Assembly: GCF_032854445.1 (NCBI RefSeq)
Contig: NC_088303.1
Location: 12,719,501 to 12,783,500 of the forward strand
DNA length: 64,000 nucleotides
Direction of reading: 5' to 3'
From: Liolophura sinensis
Taxonomy: Eukaryota; Mollusca; Polyplacophora; Chitonida; Chitonidae
Part shown: one piece after another, positions 35,601 to 42,160 of the stretch
Layout of the letters: the number at the start of each line of letters is the position of its first letter
Numbering within the stretch: position 1 is the first letter of the stretch
Notes under the pieces: model-generated
The model's input: the letters and a program-made list of their open reading frames with translations, nothing else
Database searches by the model: none
Told to the model about the DNA's origin: nothing
Translations under genes and position numbers: made by a program

Positions 35601-37569
35601 TCCACCTGCTAGGGTTTTGTCAGGTGTCTTGGCAATGTGTCATGGTTTACTCCGGGTACAGGTTTACTCCACAGTCCACACAAAATCCTCACCATCATCA
35701 TATACATGTACGTGAAAATTCCTGAGTTACACGTAAAATGCTCATCCAATAAATAACTTCAGTAAATATCCTATTTATTAAAATGAACATGTGCTCATTT
35801 GTAGGATCTATCACACCTTATACCTTCTGATGCTTCACGCATTTTTGTTTGACTTAGCAACAGTTATAAGCACAGGTAGGACAGGACAGCTAAGGATTCA
35901 CAACGAGAGGAGCATTATAGAGAGGGGGGTCCATGGTAAGCAGAGGATTCATAACTCTCATTACAGTGATAACTGACAACAGGAGTTTAAAGAGAGAGGA
36001 AGACCATGTAAGAAAAGGCTTCAGACATGTCAGATTTGTTCAAATCACAGTAGCATCACAAGCAAAAATGAGATTTGGTGAGTTGTATCTTTATGCAAGC
36101 TTGTTTTTGAAAGTATGTGCAAAAGTATTAAAGCCACTGAAGTGCAGGAAAGCAGTTTGTCTGGTTTTTGACAGACATAAACCAAACATGTCCTTCCAAC
36201 AGTTCCACCACAAGTATTATGTATTCTACTGCACAAAGGCTAATTCAAGACAGCCCAGAGGTCACATACAGTATACACTTTATAATAGAAAGCTTCATGT
36301 TACAAAGCCTTGAAAAGCTCACCACACTATGTCGTTCTGCATGTACATGTATAAGCCTTGCAGGCATTACACACACACACACACACATATACATAACAAG
36401 ACTTTAGTTAACAAACCACACCCTTGTATTTGAGATCTGTGTCAACGAACCACACTTGTACTGAGGCTTCAGTCAACAAAGCAAATTTGTCATGAGAATT
36501 TAGTCAATGAACCACACTTGAAATGAGACTTTCATTGACAAGCCAGATACCTGTTCGGAGACTTCAGTCAACAAATATTTGTAATGAGACTTTAGTCAAC
36601 AAACCACACATTTGTACTGAAACTTTAGTTAACAACCCACACAATTGTACTTGAGATGTAGTCAACAAACCACACTTGTAGTGAGACTTTAGTCAATGAA
36701 CCACACTTGTAATTAGAATTAGTGAGCAAATGACACTCGTATTTGACACTTGAGAAAATGAACCACACTTGAAATGAGACTTTAGTCAAAAAACCACACC
36801 TGTGATCAGACTTTATTCAACAAACGACACTTCTCATGAGACTTCAGTCAACAAACCACATTTGTAATGAGAATTTAGTCAACGAGCAACACTTGTAATG
36901 AGAAATTAGTCAACAAACCACATTTGTAATGAGACTTCAGTCAACAAAGCACTATTCATGACAATTTTTTCAGCAAACCACACTTGTAATCAAACTTTAG
37001 TGAACCACCCACACTTGTAATGAGACTTTAGTCAACAAACCACTCAAGTAATGAGACTTTAGTCAACAAACCACACATGTATTTAATGATAATTAGTCAA
37101 CAACAAATGTATTCAATAACACTTCAGTCAACAAACCACACATGCCAAACTACTGCACTGCATAATAAATCAAGCTGCATGGATATATTCAAAGAGAGAA
37201 GAATCATTCTCGGGTAATAAATTTTACGGCAATATCAAGATTAAGGAAAAAGAAAATTATTGTTCAGCCAAAAAGAACTTTGAAAACATAATTTTAAGAC
37301 ACCATGTATAAGACTAACATAAACAGCATTTCCTAAAAAGTTACCAGGATGTCTTCTTTCTCAACCAAACATGAACTCTGGTGTTCTAACACAGTGGGTC
37401 AACACTGAGCCCTTACAATCACTTACTTCCTCCACCCGGCTAGGGGCACTTTCTCCTCATCCTTGTCTCTGCCAAGCAGGGCCAGCGCTGCGATTGGCCA
37501 AGCAATAAGAAGACAGAAACCGGCCATCAGCAGTCTGATTGGTGCCACGGTCAACGACATCAGCACCAC
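5465..37569 (-). CDS. LPCAT: Lysophosphatidylcholine acyltransferase (LPCAT1/2/4 family), multi-exon, 5' end missing
   Basis: Members of this family transfer an acyl group from acyl-CoA to lysophosphatidylcholine (or related lysolipids, lyso-PAF) in the Lands cycle, at the ER or lipid droplets. Twelve consecutive minus-strand exons join with matching phases: 37427-37569, 33932-34149 or 30540-30757, 19922-20095, 18235-18293, 17607-17641, 17278-17332, 16517-16599, 15066-15191, 13893-14043, 13271-13369, 12180-12321 and 5465-5607 (stop TAA). Every junction has GT donor and AG acceptor. The product is about 475 residues plus a lost N-terminus; human LPCAT1 and LPCAT2 are about 535-545. In order it has a hydrophobic segment, HX4D motif (HSSYFD or HSSFWD), PVFVSR, FPEGTCTNR, YPGVPIQPV, a linker, then three EF-hands. 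The C-terminus ends PLNKAE, without the KKXX ER-retrieval ending of the vertebrate proteins. The first exon(s) probably lie in or beyond the assembly gap at 37583. Family assignment is firm; which vertebrate paralogue it matches is not settled, because the duplicated exon mixes features of both. Confidence 0.95.
6000..6955 (-). mobile_element. LINE (non-LTR) remnant, RT core and C-terminus
   Basis: Reverse-strand translation gives GVPQGSILGPLLFLLYIND, the reverse-transcriptase signature of LINEs. It continues to FAVNT where active elements have FADDT, so the catalytic Asp pair is lost. Further on come LRTWLCANRLSLNI, HTAPLFHHFQILPLTD, YNTR and EWNKLPTNL, all typical of the ORF2 C-terminus of CR1/Jockey-like elements without RNase H. 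Several frameshifts and stops are present. It lies inside the last LPCAT intron, in the same orientation as the gene. It is a dead copy. Confidence 0.88.
6956..7225 (-). mobile_element. tRNA-derived SINE, full length, inserted in the LINE
   Basis: In reverse orientation this reads GGGGGCCTCCGTGCCTCAG with tRNA A-box (consensus TGGCTTAGTTGG in sister copies) and B-box (GAGTTCAAGTCC) sequences. A conserved body follows, then a tail of AAAT repeats. It is flanked by 13-bp direct repeats with one mismatch (ACACCAAATGTTA at 6943-6955; ACACCACATGTTA at 7226-7238). It splits the LINE reverse transcriptase exactly before GVPQGS. Confidence 0.9.
7226..7960 (-). mobile_element. LINE remnant, endonuclease end and start of RT
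   Basis: This is the continuation of the LINE on the 5' side of the SINE. Reverse-strand frames give TLLDDIFTNFHSNFLISGTL then TDITDQFPVF (C-terminal end of the AP endonuclease), a linker with KNRLYRLQLK and RYRVYRNKL, then KYLSNRFHCVSFNNTLSEL just before the RT motif. The N-terminal part of RT expected between linker and KYLSNR is missing, so the copy carries an internal deletion as well as frameshifts. Confidence 0.8.
8680..8963 (-). mobile_element. LINE ORF1-like remnant
   Basis: The reverse frame reads NSNPPAIIMKLVHAKDKDRI then LKSSATLK, like the RPIIIKF..KDRDRIL block of LINE ORF1 proteins (RRM/C-terminal domain). It sits upstream of and in the same orientation as the ORF2 remains. It may be the ORF1 of the same insertion or of another copy. 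The 9247-9492 Gln-rich stretch may also belong here but cannot be assigned. Confidence 0.45.
9780..12179. repeat. 62-bp minisatellite, ~38 copies, containing a copied splice donor
   Basis: The plus-strand unit includes TGTATTACCTGTGATCTCCA and CCTACTCACCATGTGTGATC. Read on the minus strand it is the last 25 nt of the LPCAT exon at 12180-12321 (GATGAGGGTGGCAGGATCAC then ACATG) followed by GTGAGTAGGA and about 30 nt of intron. The array runs without a break into the real exon-intron junction. Units differ by a few substitutions and one short unit is present near 10390. Confidence 0.95.
12180..12321 (-). CDS. LPCAT: LPCAT exon: EF-hand 2 and most of EF-hand 3
   Basis: This 142-nt exon encodes LFDSDGKGYISEEELSQILL through FKEVDADEDGKITY. 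Loop DSDGKGYISEEE is canonical (acidic at 1, 3 and 12). Loop DADEDGKITYDE is canonical and is completed by the last exon. The acceptor is GTTGGCAG and the donor is G|GTGAGT. The 62-bp minisatellite begins at the donor. If this intron were retained, translation would stop after ITYGE, which still supplies Glu at loop position 12. Confidence 0.95.
12575..13255. repeat. GTGGTGAGTG-rich minisatellite
   Basis: Short degenerate units of GTGGTGAGTGGCTGTGTGGT type give a strong G/T versus C/A strand bias. The array occupies almost the whole intron between the LPCAT exons at 12180-12321 and 13271-13369. On the minus strand it gives meaningless Thr/His/Ser-rich ORFs. Confidence 0.9.
13271..13369 (-). 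CDS. LPCAT: LPCAT exon: EF-hand 1 and helix
   Basis: This 99-nt, phase 0 exon encodes AGSGYIDFREYVIGLSLVSG, then PAATEETIQLAFT. With the preceding YDR it forms loop D-R-A-G-S-G-Y-I-D-F-R-E. Position 3 is Ala, so this EF-hand probably binds Ca2+ weakly or not at all. The acceptor is CTGTTTCAG and the donor is GTGAGA. Confidence 0.93.
13893..14043 (-). CDS. LPCAT: LPCAT exon: EEFAKYLRLPVSD and start of EF-hand 1
   Basis: This 151-nt exon encodes LDFDTIKEMFDRF through VTIEEFAKYLRLPVSDPLRTVFQLYDR. The EEFAKYL.LPVSD block is diagnostic of LPCAT1/2. The EF-hand 1 loop begins at YDR and is completed by the next exon. The acceptor is CTATGCAG and the donor is GTAAGT. Confidence 0.95.
15066..15191 (-). 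CDS. LPCAT: LPCAT linker exon (CLGVPVTDHTYDDC)
   Basis: This 126-nt exon starts with one base completing Arg and encodes CLGVPVTDHTYDDCRLMQRA, ending FYKLHQKL plus GG. It matches the conserved LGVPVTDHTYEDC block between the acyltransferase and EF-hand parts. The acceptor is TATGTTGTAG and the donor is GTAAGT. A minisatellite at 15.2-15.9 kb starts at this acceptor and copies its first 35 nt. Confidence 0.95.
15192..15895. repeat. ~75-bp minisatellite containing a copied splice acceptor
   Basis: About eight units each contain (plus strand) CATAGGTATGACCAGTTACA, GGCACACCCGAACAT, CTACAACATAAACCAGC and a CA run. On the minus strand this is a GT-rich tract, GGTTTATGTTGTAG and the first 35 nt of the LPCAT exon 15066-15191, with about five differences from the real exon. 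The array abuts that exon's acceptor. In one unit near 15415 the AG is lost. Confidence 0.93.
15896..16340. repeat. ~110-120 bp tandem repeat, about four copies
   Basis: Units contain GACCAAACTCTCCCAGTGCC and CATTACCATTCACATAGCTG. It directly follows the acceptor-bearing array, in the intron upstream of exon 15066-15191. Confidence 0.8.
16517..16599 (-). CDS. LPCAT: LPCAT exon (FLPVYHPN...VREEMA)
   Basis: This 83-nt exon encodes FLPVYHPNTLELADPKLFAN and NVREEMA plus AG of a split Arg. The FLPVY and LFANNVR blocks match the end of the acyltransferase domain. The acceptor is TTGCTTTTCAG and the donor is GTAAGA. Confidence 0.92.
17278..17332 (-). CDS. LPCAT: LPCAT small exon (LWYTLCQFQTRMEIE)
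   Basis: This 55-nt exon begins with one base completing Pro, then encodes FAVLWYTLCQFQTRMEIE. It corresponds to the LTLCQFHNQVEIE-type segment of LPCAT1. The donor is GTAGGT, phase 0. Confidence 0.9.
17607..17641 (-). CDS. LPCAT: LPCAT micro-exon (DTVTWTWDGPGP)
   Basis: This 35-nt exon encodes DTVTWTWDGPG plus CC of a split Pro codon. The TVTWTW block is conserved in LPCAT1/2. The acceptor is CATTACAG and the donor is GTAAGT. Confidence 0.9.
18235..18293 (-). CDS. LPCAT: LPCAT exon with YPGVPIQPV motif
   Basis: This 59-nt exon encodes AFYPGVPIQPVLIRYLNEL after the two bases GG that complete Gly. It holds acyltransferase motif IV. The acceptor lies in a T-rich tract ending TTTACAG and the donor is GTAAGT, phase 0. 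Confidence 0.92.
19185..19921. repeat. Minisatellite of CCTGGCTTGTATTACC units containing a copied splice donor
   Basis: Units of about 33-34 bp and longer composites contain CATACCTGGCTTGTATTACC and AGTACTTTCCTCC. On the minus strand the unit reads ACAAGCCAG|GTATG. This equals the last 8 nt of the LPCAT exon 19922-20095 plus its GTATG donor. The array ends at that exon. Four or five units keep the GT; others have lost it. Confidence 0.85.
19922..20095 (-). CDS. LPCAT: LPCAT exon with FPEGTCTNR acyltransferase motif
   Basis: The exon carries 57 full codons from LIRYTQPVFVSR to SFKP. It contains PVFVSREDPDSR (motif II region), KWPQIVIFPEGTCTNRSC (motif III, acyl-acceptor binding) and SFKPG. 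The acceptor is GTATTGGCAG and the donor is CCAG followed by GTATGT. A minisatellite containing copies of this donor begins immediately downstream, at 19.2-19.9 kb. Confidence 0.95.
21300..23200. repeat. 35-bp minisatellite, >50 copies
   Basis: The unit is TCCTGTCATGTCTACTCTAC then CACAGCTACAGTGTA, with variants (CCATAGCCACAGTGTATCCTG). Because 35 is not a multiple of 3, long ORFs on both strands cycle through three frames of the unit. They are not genes. It lies in the intron between the two catalytic exons and exon 19922-20095. Confidence 0.95.
23200..23420. repeat. Short tandem repeat of ~39 bp
   Basis: Units contain GTATCACATGTAGTGTACCA and CAGCTATAGTGTATAAA. It is probably a diverged extension of the preceding 35-bp array. 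Confidence 0.75.
23421..23645. repeat. 77-bp tandem repeat, three copies
   Basis: Starts at 23421, 23498 and 23575 give a 77-bp period. Copies carry GTGTAACCTCCAGACACATG and AGCCTATCAATTGCTTATTT and are nearly identical, so the expansion is recent. Confidence 0.9.
23646..25085. other. LPCAT intron sequence, no recognisable element
   Basis: I see no exon, repeat array or transposon signature here. A pair of related segments (ATCTTCCCATCCAGTAGCAA type) near 24590 and 24680 is a short local duplication. Confidence 0.5.
25086..25435 (-). mobile_element. Probable second SINE-like dispersed element
   Basis: The low end reads GAATGAATGAATCTTTGGGG then TTTAACGCCGTAC, like the tail of a dispersed repeat. 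The body has TTCTTGTGGCAGTGTGAATC, and the high end holds a B-box-like GATTGATCCAGGG. I recall similar repeats in molluscan genomes, but this is from memory. CCAACCAGG is triplicated near 25285-25312. Confidence 0.5.
25550..26030. repeat. 42-bp minisatellite (GATGATCACACAATCCTGGG)
   Basis: About eleven units carry GATGATCACACAATCCTGGG, GATGACATATCTGAACAAT and variants. Because 42 is a multiple of 3, both strands stay open over the array. Confidence 0.9.
26052..26317 (-). mobile_element. tRNA-derived SINE, full length
   Basis: This is the same family as 6956-7225. In reverse orientation it reads GGGGCCTCCGTGGCTTAGTT (A-box) and GAGTTCAAGTCCAGCTC (B-box), then the body, ending in a plain poly-A tail (poly-T on the plus strand) rather than AAAT repeats. 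Target-site duplications are not clear. Confidence 0.9.
26515..29250. repeat. 26-bp minisatellite, ~105 copies
   Basis: The unit is CACCCATGGTCAATGTAA plus CACATGTG. Main variants are CACCC/CATCC, AACAC/AATAC/CATAC and GTGC/GAGC. It contains the palindromes CCATGG and CACATGTG (an E-box). It lies in the intron downstream of catalytic exon B. Variant patterns recur at higher order; for example a block near 28340-28480 is nearly repeated at 28600-28740. Confidence 0.97.
29251..30539. other. LPCAT intron sequence, no recognisable element
   Basis: Plus-strand ORFs around 29892-30403 have no recognisable motif and look like chance ORFs. Confidence 0.5.
30540..30757 (-). CDS. LPCAT: LPCAT catalytic HX4D exon, version B (LPCAT4-like)
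   Basis: This is a second 218-nt exon, from the acceptor TTGCTATTTTAG to a GTATGT donor, again 72 codons with one base at each end. It carries HSSFWD followed by PSVISRKENSQIPLLG. The SR-EN pattern resembles LPCAT4 (LPEAT2), while version A resembles LPCAT1/2. I count 25 identities in 72 aligned positions, with no gaps, against version A. Either exon joins correctly to the upstream exon (AA plus G or C gives Lys or Asn) and to the next exon (A plus CA gives Thr). Confidence 0.9.
31507..31770. repeat. 61-bp minisatellite, 4.3 near-perfect copies
   Basis: Starts 61 bp apart (31508, 31569 and so on) carry CAGTTACTGGATCAGTGTCA and CAGCAGGGCATACTGCAGTG. More diverged copies follow at 31975-32420, on the far side of a SINE fragment. 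Confidence 0.95.
31780..31970 (+). mobile_element. Diverged, 5'-truncated SINE inside a minisatellite
   Basis: The plus strand reads CCCAGGAGTCTCTTGCCAAT, CTCTCCGGCCGTACGTG and, at the end, GAGCATGGCGTAAAACAATA ATCAAATAAATT, matching the SINE body and tail. The A-box end is missing. The array motif AATAACAGGG lies on its left, and array-like ACGACAGGGCC resumes on its right. Confidence 0.8.
31975..32420. repeat. Degenerate copies of the 61-bp minisatellite
   Basis: Loose copies of ACCATTTCTGCACAGTTACT and CAGTGTCAAATAGCAGGGCC recur every 60-70 bases with substitutions and indels. Confidence 0.8.
32421..33931. other. Intron between the two catalytic LPCAT exons
   Basis: No repeat array or known element is seen. 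The 3.2-kb interval 30758-33931 separates the two alternative exons and would hold any splicing-control elements. Confidence 0.5.
33932..34149 (-). CDS. LPCAT: LPCAT catalytic HX4D exon, version A (LPCAT1/2-like)
   Basis: This 218-nt exon begins after CTCTATTTAG and ends at a GTATGA donor. It has 72 codons flanked by one base at each end. It carries the catalytic motif HSSYFD and the downstream block SVVAKSESEYVPIFG. HSSYFD and a Lys-containing AKSES block are the LPCAT1/2 style. The hydrophobic start (IVVFFCRGVFFWGG) is probably membrane-embedded. Its boundaries, length and phases equal those of the exon at 30540-30757, so it should replace that exon rather than accompany it. A GTGTCACACACAG-type minisatellite begins about 10 bases upstream of the acceptor. 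Confidence 0.9.
34160..34370. repeat. GTGTCACACACAGCC / CACA-rich minisatellite
   Basis: About five units of AGTGTCACACACAGCC and ATGTCACCTCACACACAC start 10 bases upstream of the acceptor of catalytic exon A. On the minus strand the array is GT-rich and runs into the polypyrimidine region. Confidence 0.85.
34371..36400. other. LPCAT intron sequence, no clear element
   Basis: At 34950-35040 a stretch with CAAGAATATTTCATGTATG and GGAGGAAACTGGGATG weakly resembles the SINE body. It is too diverged to call. Confidence 0.4.
36400..37150. repeat. 31-bp minisatellite (AGTCAACAAACCACACTTGT)
   Basis: About 22 units of AGTCAACAAACCACACTTGT and AATGAGACTTT, with many substitutions, lie in the intron between exon 37427-37569 and catalytic exon A. 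Confidence 0.9.
37427..37569 (-). CDS. LPCAT: LPCAT exon with N-terminal hydrophobic segment
   Basis: This exon encodes 47 codons plus AA of a split codon. It starts VVLMSLTVAPIRLL, continues with a membrane-type helix rich in Leu, Ala and Ile, and ends PLAGWR followed by a Lys or Asn codon completed by the next exon. An in-frame TAG sits directly upstream as part of a TTGTAG acceptor, which fixes the 5' boundary; the donor is GTAAGT. The segment matches the hydrophobic N-terminal region before the catalytic motif in LPCAT1/2. Only 13 bases separate the exon from the assembly gap, so the polypyrimidine tract is unseen. Confidence 0.85.
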
Positions 37570-37582
37570 CTACAACAGGCAA

Positions 37583-37782
37583 NNNNNNNNNNNNNNNNNN
37601 NNNNNNNNNNNNNNNNNNNNNNNNNNNNNNNNNNNNNNNNNNNNNNNNNNNNNNNNNNNNNNNNNNNNNNNNNNNNNNNNNNNNNNNNNNNNNNNNNNNN
37701 NNNNNNNNNNNNNNNNNNNNNNNNNNNNNNNNNNNNNNNNNNNNNNNNNNNNNNNNNNNNNNNNNNNNNNNNNNNNNNNNNN
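37583..37782. other. Assembly gap of exactly 200 N
   Basis: A run of exactly 200 Ns is the usual placeholder for a gap of unknown size. It begins 13 bases upstream of an LPCAT exon, so the missing first coding exon(s) may lie in it. Confidence 0.98.
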
Positions 37783-38282
37783 AAACATGTGACAACAAGG
37801 CAAGCGCTAACCATTGTCACGGGGCCATTTCTCAATACAACCGACGGGATAAACAACATCAAAAGCAAATAAACCTGTCACTTTCTTCATTAAACATTCA
37901 CCAGGAAAGCTCACCAAGAGGCGAAATCAAAACGTAATTCTTAAAACAAGACGAGTATTTAGGTGTTAGCAGGGTGCAATTAAAAGTCCAGCAATTATTA
38001 CTTCGATATAGATTTGATAGTGCTGACAAACACATTGCTTCTGCAAATTTATATACCATTATTATTCTTCATTCGAAATTTTAACATCTCTTAATATTAC
38101 AGCTTAAATATCTTCATGAACAGTTTCATTTGACTCCATGCTCGATCTAAGTTACAATTCAAGTTCGACATTCCTATACAACTCATAAACCATTAAGATG
38201 TTTCCAAACATGGTAATTTTCTGTCGGAAAAATGGATTTTCTCTGCATTGGTTTGAACATTTAAGTGAAATAGCGACACATT

Positions 38283-38600
38283 AATGCCACAAAGTGAAAT
38301 GCTGACGTCACAAGATTTGCTGATTTGTAGCGTGTTGAAAGTGAGTAAATATTTTAGCTATAACAATGTCAACTCAGGAAAATGTTGTGACGCAATGCGA
38401 AGAAGGCAGTGTATAGCTCGTAGACGCTATGTGTTGTATTTCCAATCTGCAATGCGCTATCTGGTCAATATGGCGCCATGGATTACGATCGACTCTTTCT
38501 CTTCTGCTTCTCGTCACTATTTGTTTACGGTGGATAGACATGCCATGCATGAAATCGTTGTCTCTGCTGAAGCACAAGGTCTGCCCTAATGAGGTCAGAA
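38283..38600. promoter_or_regulatory. CpG-rich patch with CRE and YY1-like sites; possible LPCAT promoter
   Basis: This stretch is visibly richer in CpG than its surroundings. It contains a perfect CRE palindrome TGACGTCA (38303-38310) and ATGGCGCCAT (38470-38479), which resembles a YY1 core. It lies upstream of the LPCAT 5' end. No convincing coding exon was found in it, so the promoter role is inference. Confidence 0.3.
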
Positions 38601-39299
38601 ACTGTCTACAGACCGCTGCACACCGCCTCCTCCTGGCTGTTACTCTGTTCTAGACCCACATAGTCGAGGTGCATTGTGTCAAATATATATCAAGTTCATC
38701 GCACACAATCATCGCCAAAATCGCTGGTGAAAACCTAATTGCCATTACATAAGAGAACAGTTACTCTTCTTATCATATTTAGTTGTTTAATAAGCCGCTG
38801 AGATTTCTCATTAAATAGTGTTAATGTAGCAATTGGTGCCTCTAACTATCGATAGCGCACAAAAATGTTACACGTAGTTCCTTTTGACCAGTGATCACGA
38901 AAACAGGATATAATCAAAAGCAGAGAATTTCTTTTTCAATGGCATTTCGATTTTGAAAGGTCAATCACCACGTTTCACATGTAAAAGAACTCCTGGGTTT
39001 ATTGTGCGCCGCGGTTCCTGCGTGGATTCCTGTAAGTGATATGTAATGTTTAGTGATGCATAACTGATGTAACTGATGTATACTGGTACGCTGTGACACT
39101 TGTGGATGTGGAGAAAGGACATGGTTACAGTTAGACGTATTATAAGGTTGATAAATAGCAGGGTTTGATACATTCTCTGGATGAGGGATAAAGGTTGGTG
39201 GAGAGATAACAGACATGGAACCACCATATCAGTGTGTATGCTACGATATTAAAGGTCTCTTCACAAAGATAACCATTCCGGAGCACTAACAATCCGTAG

Positions 39300-40450
39300 T
39301 TCTAACAATCAAACGCATCCATACCAAACGCTCTGATAATCACAAGCGTACCTGTGTCAAACGCTCTGACCATCATAAACAGTACCCATACCAGAAGCTC
39401 CAACAACCACAAACGTATAAATACCAGACTCTCCAACAACTACAAATACACCAAGCCAGACGCTCCAACAATCATAAAGCTTACCCATACCAGACGCTCC
39501 AACAAGCACAAACGTACACATGGCAGATACTCAAACAATCACAAACGTACCAATACCATAGGCTCTAATAATCACAAACGTATCCATACCAGAGGCGCTG
39601 AAAATCACAAACGTACCCATACCAGACGCTCTAATGATCATAATCGTATCCATATCAGAAGTTATGACAATCACAAACGTACCCAAATCAGACGTGCTGA
39701 CAATCATAAATATACCCAAACCAAACGCTTTAACAAAAGCAAGCGAACCGATACCAGGCGCTCTAACAATACCAAACCGACCTATACCAGAAGCCTGGCA
39801 ATCACGAACGTACCCACGAACGTACCAGACGCTCTAACAGTAACAAACATACCCATACTAGAGGCGCTGACAATCACAAACGTACCCATACCAGACGGAC
39901 TGACAATCATTAACATACCCAAACCAAACGCTTTGACAATCACAAACGTACCCATACCGGAAGCTCTGACAATCACAAACGCACCCATTCAAGAGGCTCT
40001 GACAATCACAAGCGTACCCATTCCAGAGGTCCTAACAATCATAAATGTACCCATACCAGACGCTCAAAAAATCGCAAATGTACCCCGCCCTGTTACGATA
40101 ACAGCTGTAAGATGCTGTAAAAATCACAAGCGAGTTATGTCAGATGACCCAACAATCATAAATATACCCACATCAGAAGCTCGAGCAACCTTACGCGTAC
40201 CCATGCCAGAAACTGTGACCATCACAAGCTTACCCATATCATAAGCCCTGACAATTACAAAAGTACCCATACCAGACGCTTTGACTATCGGACGCTATAC
40301 CAAACCTTCTGACAATCACAAACGTATTCCAGAAGCTCTCACAATCACAAAAGTACCCATACCAGACGCTCTGACGATCACAAATGTACCCACACATGAC
40401 ACTGACGATCACAAACGTATACCAGACGCTCGAGCAATAGCCCAACACAC
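39300..40450. repeat. 33-bp minisatellite, ~34 copies
   Basis: The unit is CATACCAGACGCTCTGACAA then TCACAAACGTACC. Because 33 is a multiple of 3, a 296-codon plus-strand frame stays open and encodes an 11-residue Arg/Asn/Thr-rich repeat. I see no splice or initiation context to support translation. Confidence 0.92.
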
Positions 40451-40479
40451 CCGTATACTGGTATTGGCTACACTCATCC

Positions 40480-41725
40480 CATATGCAGCCTTCGTGTTTG
40501 CTACTATTGCCTTGTGCAGCCTTTGTATTTTCTACTTCTCCCTCACACAACTGCACAGCCTGAGTGCTGGCTACACTCCTCCATTTTGCAGCCTTTGTGT
40601 TGGCTACACACTTCCCTAATACAGCCTTTGTGTTTGCTTCTCCTTCCTTATGCAGCCTTTGTGTTTGCTACACACTTCCTTAATACAGCGTTTGTGTTGG
40701 CTTCACTCCTTTATGCAACCTTTGTGTTTGCTACAATCCTCTCTTATGCAGCCTTTGTGTTTGCTACTCCTTTATGCAACCTCTGTGTTTGCTACACTCC
40801 TCCCTTATGCAGCCTTTGTGTTTGCTACTCCTCTCTTATACAGCCACGGTGTTTGCTATTCCTCTCTTACACAGCCTTGGGGTTTCCTCCTCTTCTCTTA
40901 TACAGCTTGTGTGGTTGCCTTTCTGCCTTATACAGTCTTTGTGTTTGCTTCTCCTCCCTTATCTAACCTTTGTGTTTGCTACTGCTCCCTTATACAGCCT
41001 TTGTGTTTGATACTCCTCCCTTAAACAGGCTTTGTGTTTGCTATTGCTCCCTTATACAGCCTTTGTGTTTGCTGCTCCTCTCTTATGCTGCCTTTTGTGT
41101 TTGTTGCTCACCCCTTATACAGCCTTTGTGTTTGTTGCTCACCCCTTATACAGCATTTGTGTTTGCTGCTCACCCCTTATGCAGCCTTTGTGTTTGCTGC
41201 TCGTCCATTTTACAGCCTTTGTGTTTGCTACCCCTCTCCTATATAGTCTTTTGTTTGCTGCTCCCCTCTTGTACAGTCTTTCGTTCACTACTCCTCCCTT
41301 ATGCAGCCTTTGTGTTTGCTACCCTTCTCCTATATAGTCTTTTGTTTGCTGCTCCTCCCTTACACAGCCTTTGTGTTTGCTACTCTTCTCTTATACAGTC
41401 TTTTGTTTGCTGCTCCCCTCTTGTACAGTCTTTCGTTTGCTACTCCTCCCTTATACAGTTTTTTGTTTGCTACTCCTCCCTTATACAGCCTTTGTGTTTG
41501 CTACTCTTCCCTTATCCAGTCTTTTGTTTGCTACTCCTACCTTATACAGTTTTTTGTTTGCTATTCCTCCCTTATACAGCCTTAGTGTTTGCTACTTCTC
41601 CCTTATACAGTCTTTGTGTTTGCTACTCTTCCCTTATACAGCCTTTGTGCTTGCTACTCTTCCCTTATACAGCCTTTGTGTTTGCTACTCTTCCCTTATA
41701 CAGCCTTTGTGTTTGATATACCATT
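40480..41725. repeat. 31-bp minisatellite, ~40 copies, acceptor-like on the plus strand
   Basis: The unit is GCTACTCCTCCCTTATACAG then CCTTTGTGTTT. Each unit presents CTCCTCCCTTATACAG|C, a good match to a splice acceptor on the plus strand. ORFs over it encode Leu/Cys/Tyr-rich repeats and are not genes. Confidence 0.93.
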
Positions 41726-41764
41726 GCGTAAATGTAGTTCTTCAGTACTCTGCGCATCCAGCCA

Positions 41765-42160
41765 CGATATTTAGGTATGTGAAAAAGCAACACACTCGCA
41801 TGAGATTCACACTGGAAACTGAAGCCAACCAGGAGCCAGTCATATTAAATATACTTGTGACGAAAAGCCCTTGGCCCTACATATCCCCGTGAACCAAAAA
41901 CCCAGATGCATCAGAAAATCTTTCCATGGCTCAACCAGCTAACCCAAACAATAGACAAAGGTGTTCACATTCATATTTCATTAAGCTATACAGGTTCTCC
42001 CACCTATCCCCAAAAAGGAGTCATATACACAGTTAGGTGTTGTCCTGAAGAGAAATCGATTGGTGAATCATCAAGACAACAAGCAATGAGAAGACAAGAC
42101 CTCAGTGCAGACACTCAGCCCCTGGCTAACACAACACAATGAAAGAATAGAAAACTGCCG
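41765..42160 (+). mobile_element. Possible Penelope-like retroelement remnant
   Basis: The plus-strand frame reads RMRFTLETEANQEPVILNIL followed by VTK, like the FTME.E....PFLDVLITR block of Penelope-like reverse transcriptases. About 200 bases on, another frame reads KGVIYTVRCCPEEKSIGESS followed by RQ. This resembles the GIY-YIG endonuclease start (KGVVY.I.C....YIGET.R). The part between them is deleted or broken. It starts at the edge of the 31-bp array. Confidence 0.45.

Noticed and set aside
38374-38577. Possible first LPCAT exon on the minus strand (RNPWRH resembling NPF.HE)
   Set aside because: The rest of the frame does not match the family and no donor fits the phase of the next exon.
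39354-40244. 296-codon basic repeat ORF
   Set aside because: It exists only because the 33-bp unit is a multiple of 3; no promoter, splice sites or family resemblance.
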